Assembly (NCBI GenBank): GCA_028869395.1
Contig: JAGWSE010000328.1
Location: forward strand, 1 to 7,001
Source of the DNA: Alphaproteobacteria bacterium
GTDB taxonomy: Bacteria; Pseudomonadota; Alphaproteobacteria; Caulobacterales; Caulobacteraceae
Direction: 5' to 3'
Length of the DNA stretch: 7,001 nucleotides
Part shown: piece by piece, positions 1-5,194 of the stretch
How the letters are laid out: every line of letters starts with the position of its first letter
How positions within the stretch are numbered: the stretch's first letter is position 1
Translations under genes and position numbers: made by a program
Notes under the pieces: generated by a model
What the model was told of the DNA's origin: nothing
The model's input: only the letters and a program-made list of their open reading frames with translations
Databases searched by the model: none

Positions 1-1
1 C

Positions 2-199
2 GGCGGACACGCCTGCTTCGGCTATGTCGGGCAGGACGTGACCGAGGCGCGGGCCGCTGAGCAGGCGAGGTTGGCCGCGGAGACCTCGCTGCAGATGGGC
101 CTGGCCGGCGGCGAGGCGGTCACCTGGGAGCTGAACTTGGCGACGGGCGAAATCGTCCGTGCGGATTCCGACGCGATCACGCCCATCGTTCCGATCTGA
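2..199 (+). pseudogene. PAS-domain sensor protein, C-terminally truncated by the IS (5' end outside window)
   Basis: The frame is open from the window edge to a TGA at 197-199. The native part reads like the end of one PAS domain (FGYVGQDVTEARAAEQARL, the usual tail leading into a linker helix) followed by the opening of a second (GGEAVTWELNLATGEIVR, compare the W-E-L-D-xx-TGE motif of PAS_3/PAS_4 folds). Such tandem PAS modules usually precede a histidine kinase or diguanylate cyclase output domain, but no output domain is present here. The native coding sequence ends at about 159. The last 13 or so residues and the stop are encoded by the IS end, so the product is a chimera missing its C-terminal half or more. 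The nature of the lost output domain cannot be told. The PAS assignment is by motif only, and the truncation itself is clear from the IS boundary. Confidence 0.72.
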
Positions 200-279
200 T
201 GCCGCCCAGCGTTCCGATTTGATCCCGCCCACCATTCCGGGATGATCCCGCCCGGGATTCCGGAATGACGCCGCCCAGG
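165..279. repeat. Left IS end: five tandem 23-bp repeats (transposase binding sites)
   Basis: Five head-to-tail copies sit at 165-187, 188-210, 211-233, 234-256 and 257-279, all exactly 23 bp with no spacers. The shared core is approximately TTCCGANNTGATCCCGCCC. The outermost copy is the most divergent (GATCACG where others have GATCCCG) and overlaps the terminal inverted repeat. In the IS21 family such subterminal repeats are known as binding sites for IstA. The 23-bp period, a little over two helical turns, would place successive sites on nearly the same face of the DNA. The TGA within the second copy ends the truncated PAS frame. Confidence 0.88.
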
Positions 280-338
280 CGGCGCAGCGGTCCTGGCCTT
301 CGTCGACGCTAGGCTCCCGTCCTTTCGAGGAGGGGACC

Positions 339-1892
339 GTGCCGACGGAGAGGATTGCGATGCGCCGTGTGCGCGAGATGTTGCGGCTGAGCCGCGACGC
401 TGGGCTTGGCGGGCGGGAGATCGCCCGCCGGATGGGCGTGGCCCCGTCGACGCTGCGCGAGATGATGCGGCGCTTCGAAGCCTCGGGGCTCAGCTGGCCG
501 CTGCCCCTGGACCTGACGGACCGGGAGCTGGAAGACCGGCTCTATGGCCCGGCGGGCGGCAAGGTGGGTTACCGGCGGCGCGCCGAGCCGGACTGGGCGG
601 CGCTGAACCGGGAGCTGAAGAAGAAGCACGTCACCCTGCAGATCCTGTGGGACGAGTACATCGAGGCTCATCCCGACGGGTATCGCTACAGCCGCTTCTG
701 CGAGCTCTACCGCAGCTGGGAAGCGCGCCTGCCGGTGACCATGCGCCAGACCCACCTGGGCGGCGACAAGCTCTTCGTGGACTACGCCGGCGACACCGTG
801 CCGGTGATCGTCGACCGTCGGCGCGGCGAGACGCGGGGCGCGCACATCTTCGTCGCCGTGATGGGGGCCTCCAGCCTGACCTTCGCCTACGCCAGCTGGA
901 CCGAGAAGCTCCCGGACTGGATCGAGGCTCACGTGCAGGCCTTCGCCTTCTTCGGCGGCGCGCCGCGGCTGCTGGTCCCGGACAATCCCAAGGTGGCGAT
1001 CGTCAAGGCCTCGCTCTACGAGCCGCAGGTGGGCCGCACCTATGACGAGATGGCCGGCCATTACGACACCGCGGTGCTGCCGGCGCGTCCGCGGCGGCCG
1101 CGCGACAAGGCCAAGGTGGAGGCCGCGGTGCGGATCGCCGAGCGCTGGCTTCTCGGCAAGCTGCGCCACCGGCGCTTCTACAGCCTGGCCGAGGTGAACG
1201 CCGCGATCGCCGAGCTGCTGACCTGGCTCAACGACGAGCAAGTCCGCCGCTACCAGCGCCGCACGCGTCGCCAGCTCTTCGCGGAGATCGACGCGCCGCG
1301 TCTGAAGCCGCTGCCGGCCGAGCCCTATGCGCTCGCCGAGTGGCGGGTGCGCAAGGTGGGGCTCGACTACCACGTCGACGTGGACGGCCACTTCTACTCC
1401 GTGCCCTACCGCCACGCCCGCGAGACCGTGGAGGTGCGGATCACCGCCCGGGCGGTGGAAGTCTTCCTGCGCGGCGAACGCATCGCCGCCCATCTGCGCG
1501 GCTCCGGCGACGGCAAGCACACGACGCTCAGCGAGCACATGCCCGACAGCCATCGCCGCTACAGCGACTGGACCATCGAGCGGATCCTTGGCGAGGCGGG
1601 CGCCTGCGGGCCGTCGGTGGCGCTGCTCTGCCAGGTGATCCTCGAGCACCGGCCGCATCCCGAGCAGGGCTTCCGCTCGACCATGGGCATCGTGCGCCTC
1701 GCCAAGGTCTATGGCGCCGCGCGCCTGGAGGCGGCCTGCGAGCGGGCGCTGCTGGTGAGCGCGCGCAGCTACGGCGCGGTGAAATCCATCCTCGACAACC
1801 GCCTCGACGGACAACCCGTCCGGCGTCGCGACGGCGAGGCCGCCGAGCCGATCGCCCACCCCAACATCCGCGGCTCAACCTACTACCACTGA
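339..1892 (+). CDS. istA: IS21-family transposase IstA
   Basis: This 517-residue protein is the DDE transposase of the element and acts with IstB to cut and join IS ends to target DNA. Residues about 1-50 form a helix-turn-helix (GLGGREIARRMGVAPSTLREM) that should bind the terminal repeats. The integrase-type RNase H core follows, with D148 in FVDYAG, D215 in LVPDNPK and E261 in KAKVEAAV. The D-D spacing of 66 and D-E spacing of 45 are normal for the family. The C-terminal part has the small beta-rich segment (HVDVDGHFYSVPYRHA) typical of IstA. The start is GTG at 339, chosen because GAGGAGGGG ends a few bases upstream. An alternative ATG at 360 lacks such a site. The stop is followed after 9 bp by istB, so the two are surely co-transcribed. 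No frameshift or missing catalytic residue is seen. Confidence 0.96.
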   Translation: MPTERIAMRRVREMLRLSRDAGLGGREIARRMGVAPSTLREMMRRFEASGLSWPLPLDLTDRELEDRLYGPAGGKVGYRRRAEPDWAALNRELKKKHVTLQILWDEYIEAHPDGYRYSRFCELYRSWEARLPVTMRQTHLGGDKLFVDYAGDTVPVIVDRRRGETRGAHIFVAVMGASSLTFAYASWTEKLPDWIEAHVQAFAFFGGAPRLLVPDNPKVAIVKASLYEPQVGRTYDEMAGHYDTAVLPARPRRPRDKAKVEAAVRIAERWLLGKLRHRRFYSLAEVNAAIAELLTWLNDEQVRRYQRRTRRQLFAEIDAPRLKPLPAEPYALAEWRVRKVGLDYHVDVDGHFYSVPYRHARETVEVRITARAVEVFLRGERIAAHLRGSGDGKHTTLSEHMPDSHRRYSDWTIERILGEAGACGPSVALLCQVILEHRPHPEQGFRSTMGIVRLAKVYGAARLEAACERALLVSARSYGAVKSILDNRLDGQPVRRRDGEAAEPIAHPNIRGSTYYH

Positions 1893-1896
1893 GGAG
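1891..1896 (+). promoter_or_regulatory. Ribosome binding site of istB overlapping the istA stop
   Basis: GAGGAG begins inside the istA TGA (1890-1892) and lies 5 bp before the istB ATG at 1902. This supports translational coupling of the two genes and fixes the istB start. Confidence 0.7.
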
Positions 1897-1901
1897 ATCA
1901 G

Positions 1902-2642
1902 ATGCTGACCCATCCCACCTTCGACCAGCTCAACGCCCTGGGCCTGCAGGGCATGGCCAGGGCCTTCGGCGAGCTCATCGAGAACCCCGACGCCGGCGGC
2001 CTGACGCACGCCGACTGGCTGGCGCTGCTGCTTGAGCGCGAGGCGGTCTATCGACAGGACAAGCGTCTCGCCGCGCGGCTCCGTCACGCCCGCCTGCGCC
2101 AGCACGCCGTGCCCGAAGACATCGACTACCGCGCCCATCGCGGCCTGGACCGCAGCCTGCTCACCGCCCTCGTCAAAGGCGACTGGATCGCCGCCGCCGA
2201 GAACCTGGTGATCTGCGGCCCGACCGGCGTGGGCAAGAGCTGGATCGCCTGCGCGCTCGGCCACAAGGCCTGCCGCGACAACCGATCGGTGCTCTACGTC
2301 CGCGTCCCCAAGCTCTTCGACGAGCTGGCCCTGGCGCACGGCGACGGCGCCATCGGCCGCCGCTTCAAGAGCCTCGCCGCCGTCCAGCTCCTGATCCTCG
2401 ACGACTGGGGCCTGGAGCCGCTCGACGCCCAGGCGCGCCACGACCTCCTGGAGATCCTTGAGGACCGCTACGGCCGCCGCGCCACCATCGTCACCAGCCA
2501 GCTGCCGGTCTCCGCCTGGCACACCGTCATCGGCGAGGCGACCTACGCCGACGCCATCCTCGACCGCCTGGTGCACAACGCCCACCGGCTCGACCTCAGC
2601 GGCGACTCCCTGCGCCGCCCCAGAACCGCTCATCAGGCTTGA
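1902..2642 (+). CDS. istB: IS21-family helper ATPase IstB
   Basis: This 246-residue AAA+ ATPase of the DnaC/IstB type forms ATP-dependent assemblies on target DNA and activates IstA. The Walker A motif is GPTGVGKS at residues 106-113 and Walker B is LLILDDWG at 163-170. A sensor-1-like TSQ is at 198-200, and the C-terminal arginines around 222-239 (DRLVHNAHRL, GDSLRR) form the usual sensor-2 and arginine-finger region. The N-terminal 70 or so residues are the helical IstB N-domain (FDQLNALGLQGMARAFGEL). The length is typical and the gene appears intact. The ATG at 1902 has a good ribosome site and lies 9 bp after istA, as in other members of the family. The stop at 2640-2642 leaves about 120 bp of non-coding right end before the tip of the element. 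Confidence 0.96.
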   Translation: MLTHPTFDQLNALGLQGMARAFGELIENPDAGGLTHADWLALLLEREAVYRQDKRLAARLRHARLRQHAVPEDIDYRAHRGLDRSLLTALVKGDWIAAAENLVICGPTGVGKSWIACALGHKACRDNRSVLYVRVPKLFDELALAHGDGAIGRRFKSLAAVQLLILDDWGLEPLDAQARHDLLEILEDRYGRRATIVTSQLPVSAWHTVIGEATYADAILDRLVHNAHRLDLSGDSLRRPRTAHQA

Positions 2643-2692
2643 CCAAAGGCCTCAACCCCAGCCAGATCAAACCTGTCGACGAGAGCCATGCC

Positions 2693-2760
2693 GCTGGGCG
2701 GCATCAGATCGGAACAGCGGGCGAGATCATCTCGGAATAGCTGGGCGGCATCGTCGGAAT
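2693..2760. repeat. Right IS end: three inverted copies of the 23-bp repeat
   Basis: Read on the - strand, copies lie at 2740-2760, 2716-2738 and 2693-2715. The innermost copy is identical over 23 bases to the left-end copy at 188-210. The outermost copy is only 21 nt because two bases are missing in the middle (GACGATGCC where the left copies have GATCTGATGCC), so the spacing at this tip differs from the strict 23-bp period on the left. The two ends are therefore asymmetric: five copies on the left and three on the right. The asymmetry may be natural for this IS or may be later decay. Confidence 0.85.
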
Positions 2761-3161
2761 CCGCACTCAGCCGCTAAACGCCTGCCCCAGCGCGGGCGGA
2801 TCTTAGTGTCAAACTGTTCCTCGTCCCGCCACGCCGAACGCTTCCGCGGCCGAGCATACTCCTCCAGGTAACGGTCAATCAGCTCGTTCACCGTCTCGGA
2901 TTGGCGGGCTGCCTTCCACTTGCCGCAGGGGTCTTCGCCAAGCGCGACCCTGGCCAACAATTCACGGGCCATGCCGCGCGCGAGTTGAAGGTTCAGAGTT
3001 GGGTAATCGCCGAGTTTCGGTCGGCGGCGCTGCCCGGTGCGGCTGCGGTAGTAGAGGTAGAAGGTCCTCCGCTGGCCCTGCACCCGCAGCTCAAGCCCAC
3101 GAATCTCGTTATCGCGCAGCACAGCCCCGTTAGGCGCTGCTTTGATTTCAGAAATAATCAT
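2727..3161 (-). pseudogene. Tyrosine recombinase (phage/island integrase), N-terminal fragment cut by the IS
   Basis: The 132 native residues (3161 down to 2766) match the start of P4-type or DUF4102 integrases. Residues about 15-82 form the arm-binding domain (LRDNEIRGLELRV, TFYLYYRS, KLGDYPTLNLQLAR, ALGEDP). From about 89 begins the SAM-like core-binding domain (TVNELIDRYLEEYARPRK, ending IRPRWGRRLAAE). The catalytic domain with its R-H-R-Y residues is entirely missing, since full-length relatives have about 400 residues. After GAG at 2766-2768 the frame enters the IS tip and gains 12 foreign residues and a stop at 2727-2729. The product cannot recombine DNA. The ATG at 3161 has no strong ribosome site, and I chose it because family proteins start this way (MIISEIKAA). 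It marks the edge of an integrated element whose body, by the usual orientation, would lie toward lower coordinates. Confidence 0.87.
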
Positions 3162-3177
3162 GTGACCATCTGGCGGT

Positions 3178-3205
3178 AGAACGAGACACTCTCCGTCTCG
3201 GTTCT
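3178..3205. repeat. Imperfect inverted repeat (hairpin) just upstream of the integrase start
   Basis: AGAACGAGAC at 3178-3187 pairs with GTCTCGGTTCT at 3195-3205, with one unpaired G and a 7-nt loop. It begins 17 bp upstream of the integrase ATG on the - strand, so it falls in the leader or promoter. It could be an operator or a translation-control hairpin. No T-run follows on either strand, so a terminator is unlikely. Confidence 0.5.
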
Positions 3206-3230
3206 GATAGTCAGATAGGTGTCGCGCGTG

Positions 3231-3289
3231 ATCGCATATAATCGCACCTTTGGCGGCGGTATCGCATCTAGCACTTGCAGTCCTCGCAT
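3231..3289. repeat. Phased short repeats ATCGCA/TCGCAT
   Basis: ATCGCATATA (3231), ATCGCACCTT (3241) and ATCGCATCTA (3261) start 10 and 20 bp apart, and a fourth TCGCAT lies at 3284-3289, 22 bp after the previous one. Spacing near whole helical turns puts the copies on one face of the DNA. They are candidates for arm-type sites of the adjacent integrase or an excisionase, but short motifs like this can also arise by chance. Confidence 0.35.
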
Positions 3290-3291
3290 TA

Positions 3292-3303
3292 GGTCGCGCG
3301 ACC
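3292..3303. repeat. Perfect 12-bp palindrome GGTCGCGCGACC
   Basis: The sequence equals its own reverse complement over 12 bases. It lies about 130 bp upstream of the integrase start and could bind a dimeric regulator. There is no further evidence. Confidence 0.35.
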
Positions 3304-3370
3304 GCGCGTCCTATCGAAGACTATTTTGCTCGATCCAGTGTCTCATAGTTTCATCCGCAATGCGGAACAC

Positions 3371-3448
3371 CGGACCTGGACCTCCGCTTTCGAGGTCCGC
3401 GCCTAAGCCTCTGCTTCGGCAAGGGTTCGGAGCCGCGCTTGCGGTCCG
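3371..3448. other. GC-rich segment with nested inverted repeats, possible structured RNA
   Basis: CGGACC at 3371-3376 is complementary to GGTCCG at 3443-3448, closing a 78-nt segment. Inside are a perfect 7-bp hairpin (GGACCTC 3378-3384 with GAGGTCC 3392-3398, 7-nt loop), a weaker pairing of CTCTG with CGGAG, and a CCGC/GCGG hairpin at 3433-3444. A strong terminator-like hairpin begins 7 bp further on. Together this resembles the 3' part of a small structured RNA, but the loops do not fit a tRNA (no proper T-loop), and no promoter was recognised. Alternatives are a complex intergenic terminator or a dispersed intergenic repeat. Confidence 0.3.
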
Positions 3449-3454
3449 ACTATG

Positions 3455-3485
3455 GAAAGGCCGCCCCCACAACGGGCGGCCTTTC
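3455..3485. terminator. Strong symmetric (bidirectional) intrinsic terminator hairpin
   Basis: GAAAGGCCGCCC (3455-3466) and GGGCGGCCTTTC (3474-3485) form a perfect 12-bp stem around a 7-nt loop. The A-run and T-run at the stem edges give a CCTTT tail in both directions, though each tail is short. It lies 55 bp beyond the stop of the - strand regulator and so probably ends that transcript. It could equally stop transcription coming from the integrase side. Confidence 0.7.
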
Positions 3486-3540
3486 GCGTTGCGGGCTCCC
3501 ACCCCTCGGTTCCCGCGCCGGCGGCGCGCCAGCGAGAAGG

Positions 3541-4500
3541 TCAGGCGGCGCGCCGTTCCGAGTCCCAGAGCTGGAGCACACCGAGCGCCGACAACTGGGC
3601 GAGCAGCCGCCGCAGGTTCGCCGCGTTGCCGAACACGGCCGAGCGCACATTGTCCCTGGCGAACACCTCGGCGGGCACGATGAGCCCGGCCGAAACGCGC
3701 CTGCAGACTCCGGCCTCCACCAGAACCCCCACATGCCTGCGGACCGTCTCGTGGGGCATGCCAGCGCGCTCAGCGACCTCCGCGACCTTCACCGGCCTTC
3801 GAAAATCGTCGGCGACCATGTCCTGCGCCGCGTAACCCTCCCCGCCGCGAAGGTGATGTGGGAATCCGGCAGTGTTGCCGCGGAACACCTCCCAGGCGAT
3901 CAGGCCGTCCATGACGCCGCCCATGGACGCCAGCAGCCCGGCCGTTTCGCGCAGAACATAATCCGTCAGAAGCCGGACCACCGCGCCCAGGTGATGGTCG
4001 TCCGCCTCGGGACCGGCGCACGGGGCGGCCCCGTCCGCGAGCAGGGCCAGATCTGAAGCCTCGTAGTAGAAGCTGCGCAGCCGATCGTAGGCGCGCTCGC
4101 CCTTCTCGAAGTAGCCGGGCGCGGCCAGCACCGCCGGGGGGACGATCACGCCGCCCTCGCCAAGCCGGCACAGACCCTCGTCCGCCAGCTTCCGCACACG
4201 CCGCCGGACCGTCTCGAAGGGCGCGCCGGCCGAGGCGGCCAGGGCGTTGATGCTGATGGGGCGGAGCGAAACCTCAGTGCTCGGACCGTGGGTCGGGCGA
4301 GGCGCGGCCCCTCTGGCGACGTCGGCGAGATTGGCCTGCACGATGACGCTCATCAGCAGCGTGTCGAGGACATCTCGCCCGCCGCGGGCGATGTCGATCA
4401 GGTCGAGCAACAGGTAGACGGCCAACCGGCTGAGAAGCCGCAGTCGGCGGACAGGCGTGTCCAGCTCTGTTGAAGCGGTGCGCGACACCGGGTCCGACAT
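3541..4500 (-). CDS. Transcriptional regulator with two tandem winged-helix domains
   Basis: This 319-residue protein is likely a cytoplasmic DNA-binding regulator. Two similar winged-helix units are visible: residues about 81-122 (ISINALAASAGAPFETVRRR, ending GGVIVP) and about 236-276 (VKVAEVAERAGMPHETVRRH, ending AGLIVP). Both share A-x-x-A-G-x-P-x-E-T-V-R-R-x-V-x-x-L followed by G-x-C-R, which indicates an internal duplication. The recognition helix PxETVRRxV resembles GntR-like and related one-component regulators. Between them, residues about 130-230 are helical and could bind a ligand or form a dimer. Residues 22-36 are leucine-rich but too charged nearby to call a membrane segment. The frame is open further upstream to 4629, but the ATG at 4500 is preferred: GGGGAA precedes it and the extra 43 residues look non-coding. 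It is divergent from the response regulator across 194 bp. I do not recognise a named gene. Confidence 0.82.
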   Translation of the reverse strand: MSDPVSRTASTELDTPVRRLRLLSRLAVYLLLDLIDIARGGRDVLDTLLMSVIVQANLADVARGAAPRPTHGPSTEVSLRPISINALAASAGAPFETVRRRVRKLADEGLCRLGEGGVIVPPAVLAAPGYFEKGERAYDRLRSFYYEASDLALLADGAAPCAGPEADDHHLGAVVRLLTDYVLRETAGLLASMGGVMDGLIAWEVFRGNTAGFPHHLRGGEGYAAQDMVADDFRRPVKVAEVAERAGMPHETVRRHVGVLVEAGVCRRVSAGLIVPAEVFARDNVRSAVFGNAANLRRLLAQLSALGVLQLWDSERRAA

Positions 4501-4694
4501 GATTCCCCGACGTCCACCCGCGCGCACTCTCGTACAAGCTACCCCGCACCACAATCGCCTCACGCCGCCGGGGCCCGGCGACCAGATGGCGCAGGCCTCG
4601 CAGACCATGCGCACTCCAGCAGCGGTCATTCCGGCGGCGTTAGTAGCGAGGAAATCATTCTGCGCTACCAGGGCGGGCGATCAGGGAGGCCGGC
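4501..4694. promoter_or_regulatory. Divergent intergenic region between regulator and response regulator
   Basis: This 194-bp gap must hold the promoters of both flanking genes, since they point away from each other. I could not identify convincing -35/-10 boxes or a CtrA site on either strand. The one visible symmetry is an inverted repeat, GTAGCG at 4643-4648 and CGCTAC at 4663-4668 (centres 20 bp apart, about two turns), which could be an operator for the divergent regulator. Confidence 0.45.
4683..4689 (+). promoter_or_regulatory. Ribosome binding site of the response regulator
   Basis: AGGGAGG ends 5 bp before the ATG at 4695 and is a strong Shine-Dalgarno match that fixes this start. 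Confidence 0.7.
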
Positions 4695-5081
4695 ATGCGC
4701 GTGCTTTACGTCGACGACGAGGAATCGAACCGCAGTCTGGTCGGATCGATGCTCAAGCGGGTCGGCATCGCGATGGACGAGGCCCCGGACGCCGATACCG
4801 GGCTGTGGATGTTCGCCTCCCAGGACTACGACCTCGTGCTGATGGACATCCGCATGCCCGGGAAGGACGGCTTCGCCGCCATCGGCGAGATCCGCGCCCA
4901 CACGGACGCCCGACGGGACGTTCCGATCATCGTCATCACCGCGGACGACGCCCACGAGATCCGCGTCCGCGCCCGTGCGCTGGGCGCACAGGACGCGCTG
5001 ATCAAGCCGGTGTCGAAAGACCAGCTCACCCAGGCCATCGCACGGGTCGCCCCGGGCTGGAGCGCGCCCAAGGCCGCCTGA
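4695..5081 (+). CDS. CheY-like single-domain response regulator
   Basis: This 128-residue protein consists of one receiver domain and no output domain. The acidic pocket is D7-D8 (YVDDEESN), the phospho-acceptor is D51 (VLMDIRMPGKDG), the switch Thr is T82 (VITADDA) and the conserved Lys is K104 (LIKPVS). All catalytic positions are present, so it should be phosphorylated by a histidine kinase and act by protein-protein contact or as a phosphorelay shuttle, like CheY, DivK or Spo0F. No partner kinase lies in the intact genes nearby. The truncated PAS protein at the left edge cannot serve, as it has lost its output domain and is on the far side of the IS. The segment after the IxxP-GKDGF loop includes an extra ADDAHE that is common in hybrid-kinase receivers, so the closest relatives may be receivers of hybrid kinases. 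The specific pathway is unknown. Confidence 0.92.
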   Translation: MRVLYVDDEESNRSLVGSMLKRVGIAMDEAPDADTGLWMFASQDYDLVLMDIRMPGKDGFAAIGEIRAHTDARRDVPIIVITADDAHEIRVRARALGAQDALIKPVSKDQLTQAIARVAPGWSAPKAA

Positions 5082-5194
5082 GCGCGGGCTGCGAGCGCGC
5101 CGTCCTTCAGGTCGTCAGGACACCGCCGTTCGCGCGAGCTCACCTTGACCCTGGTCAACGCCGCGGGCCCCGGGACAGGCATGCTTCAGCGGCC
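5082..5194. promoter_or_regulatory. Gap between response regulator and capA-like gene with a 14-bp inverted repeat
   Basis: TTGACC (5145-5150) and GGTCAA (5153-5158) form a symmetric site with a 2-bp centre, 37 bp before the ATG at 5195. This is a plausible operator for a dimeric regulator. A weaker pairing, GTCCT/AGGAC, lies at 5102-5121 without a T-run. The 113-bp gap allows either read-through from the response regulator or an independent promoter, but no promoter boxes are clear. Confidence 0.4.

Larger units (their letters stand above)
160..2765 (+). mobile_element. IS21-family insertion sequence, apparently complete (2606 bp)
   Basis: The element carries istA and istB in tandem, which defines the IS21 family. 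Its tips are inverted and begin with 5'-TG: 15 bases at 159-173 (GTGCGGATTCCGACG) match the reverse complement of 2752-2766, and the element proper runs from TG at 160 to CA at 2765. Inside each tip lie multiple copies of a 23-bp repeat, another hallmark of the family. A 23-base block at 188-210 is exactly the reverse complement of 2693-2715. Both transposition genes look intact, so the element may still be active. It lies between two unrelated truncated genes and shows no exact 4-8 bp target duplication. The best alignment is 8 bp, ATCGTCCG against CTCAGCCG, with 5 of 8 matching. Confidence 0.93.
3162..3370. other. Gene-free lower-GC region upstream of the integrase; possible integrase control or attachment region
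   Basis: No credible gene is seen. Hand counts give about 53% GC for 3161-3240 and about 48% for 3301-3360, well below the neighbouring genes, which suggests the DNA belongs to the incoming element. It holds a hairpin (3178-3205), a set of ATCGCA repeats (3231-3289) and a 12-bp palindrome (3292-3303), listed separately. Integrases of this type often bind arm-type sites near their own gene, so these are candidate recombinase or accessory-protein sites, but this is inference. No tRNA gene, the commonest target of such integrases, could be read on either strand. Confidence 0.45.

Noticed and set aside
165..279. CRISPR-like regular repeats
   Set aside because: The copies are directly adjacent without spacers, and are mirrored at the other end of an IS21 element, so they are IS terminal repeats.
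309..1859. Long open frame on the - strand opposite istA (516 residues)
   Set aside because: It mirrors istA in a high-GC sequence, is rich in A, R, G, H and V without domain motifs, and the + strand frame is a clear transposase.
1875..2633. Open frame on the - strand opposite istB
   Set aside because: It is an antisense shadow of a clear IstB with intact Walker motifs, and has no recognisable protein features.
152..2773. 8-bp target duplication ATCGTCCG / CTCAGCCG
   Set aside because: Only 5 of 8 bases match, which is not better than expected for GC-rich flanks.
3237..3242. TATAAT box on the + strand
   Set aside because: There is no matching -35 at proper distance and no + strand gene downstream; it overlaps the ATCGCA repeats.
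3371..3450. tRNA gene as the integration target
   Set aside because: The GGTTCGGAG stretch lacks the conserved T-loop A and flanking T-stem pairing, and no anticodon or D-arm could be fitted on either strand.
3219..3683. Open frame of 154 residues on the + strand
   Set aside because: It runs through the terminator hairpin and into the antisense of the regulator, is arginine- and proline-rich, and has no ribosome site.
4501..4629. Longer N-terminus for the regulator (start at 4629)
   Set aside because: The extra 43 residues are cysteine- and arginine-rich without family resemblance. The ATG at 4500 has a ribosome site and leaves a normal divergent promoter gap.
4457..5194. Upstream extension of the capA-like frame
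   Set aside because: The extension overlaps the response regulator in another frame and has no motifs. The CapA motifs begin right after the ATG at 5195.
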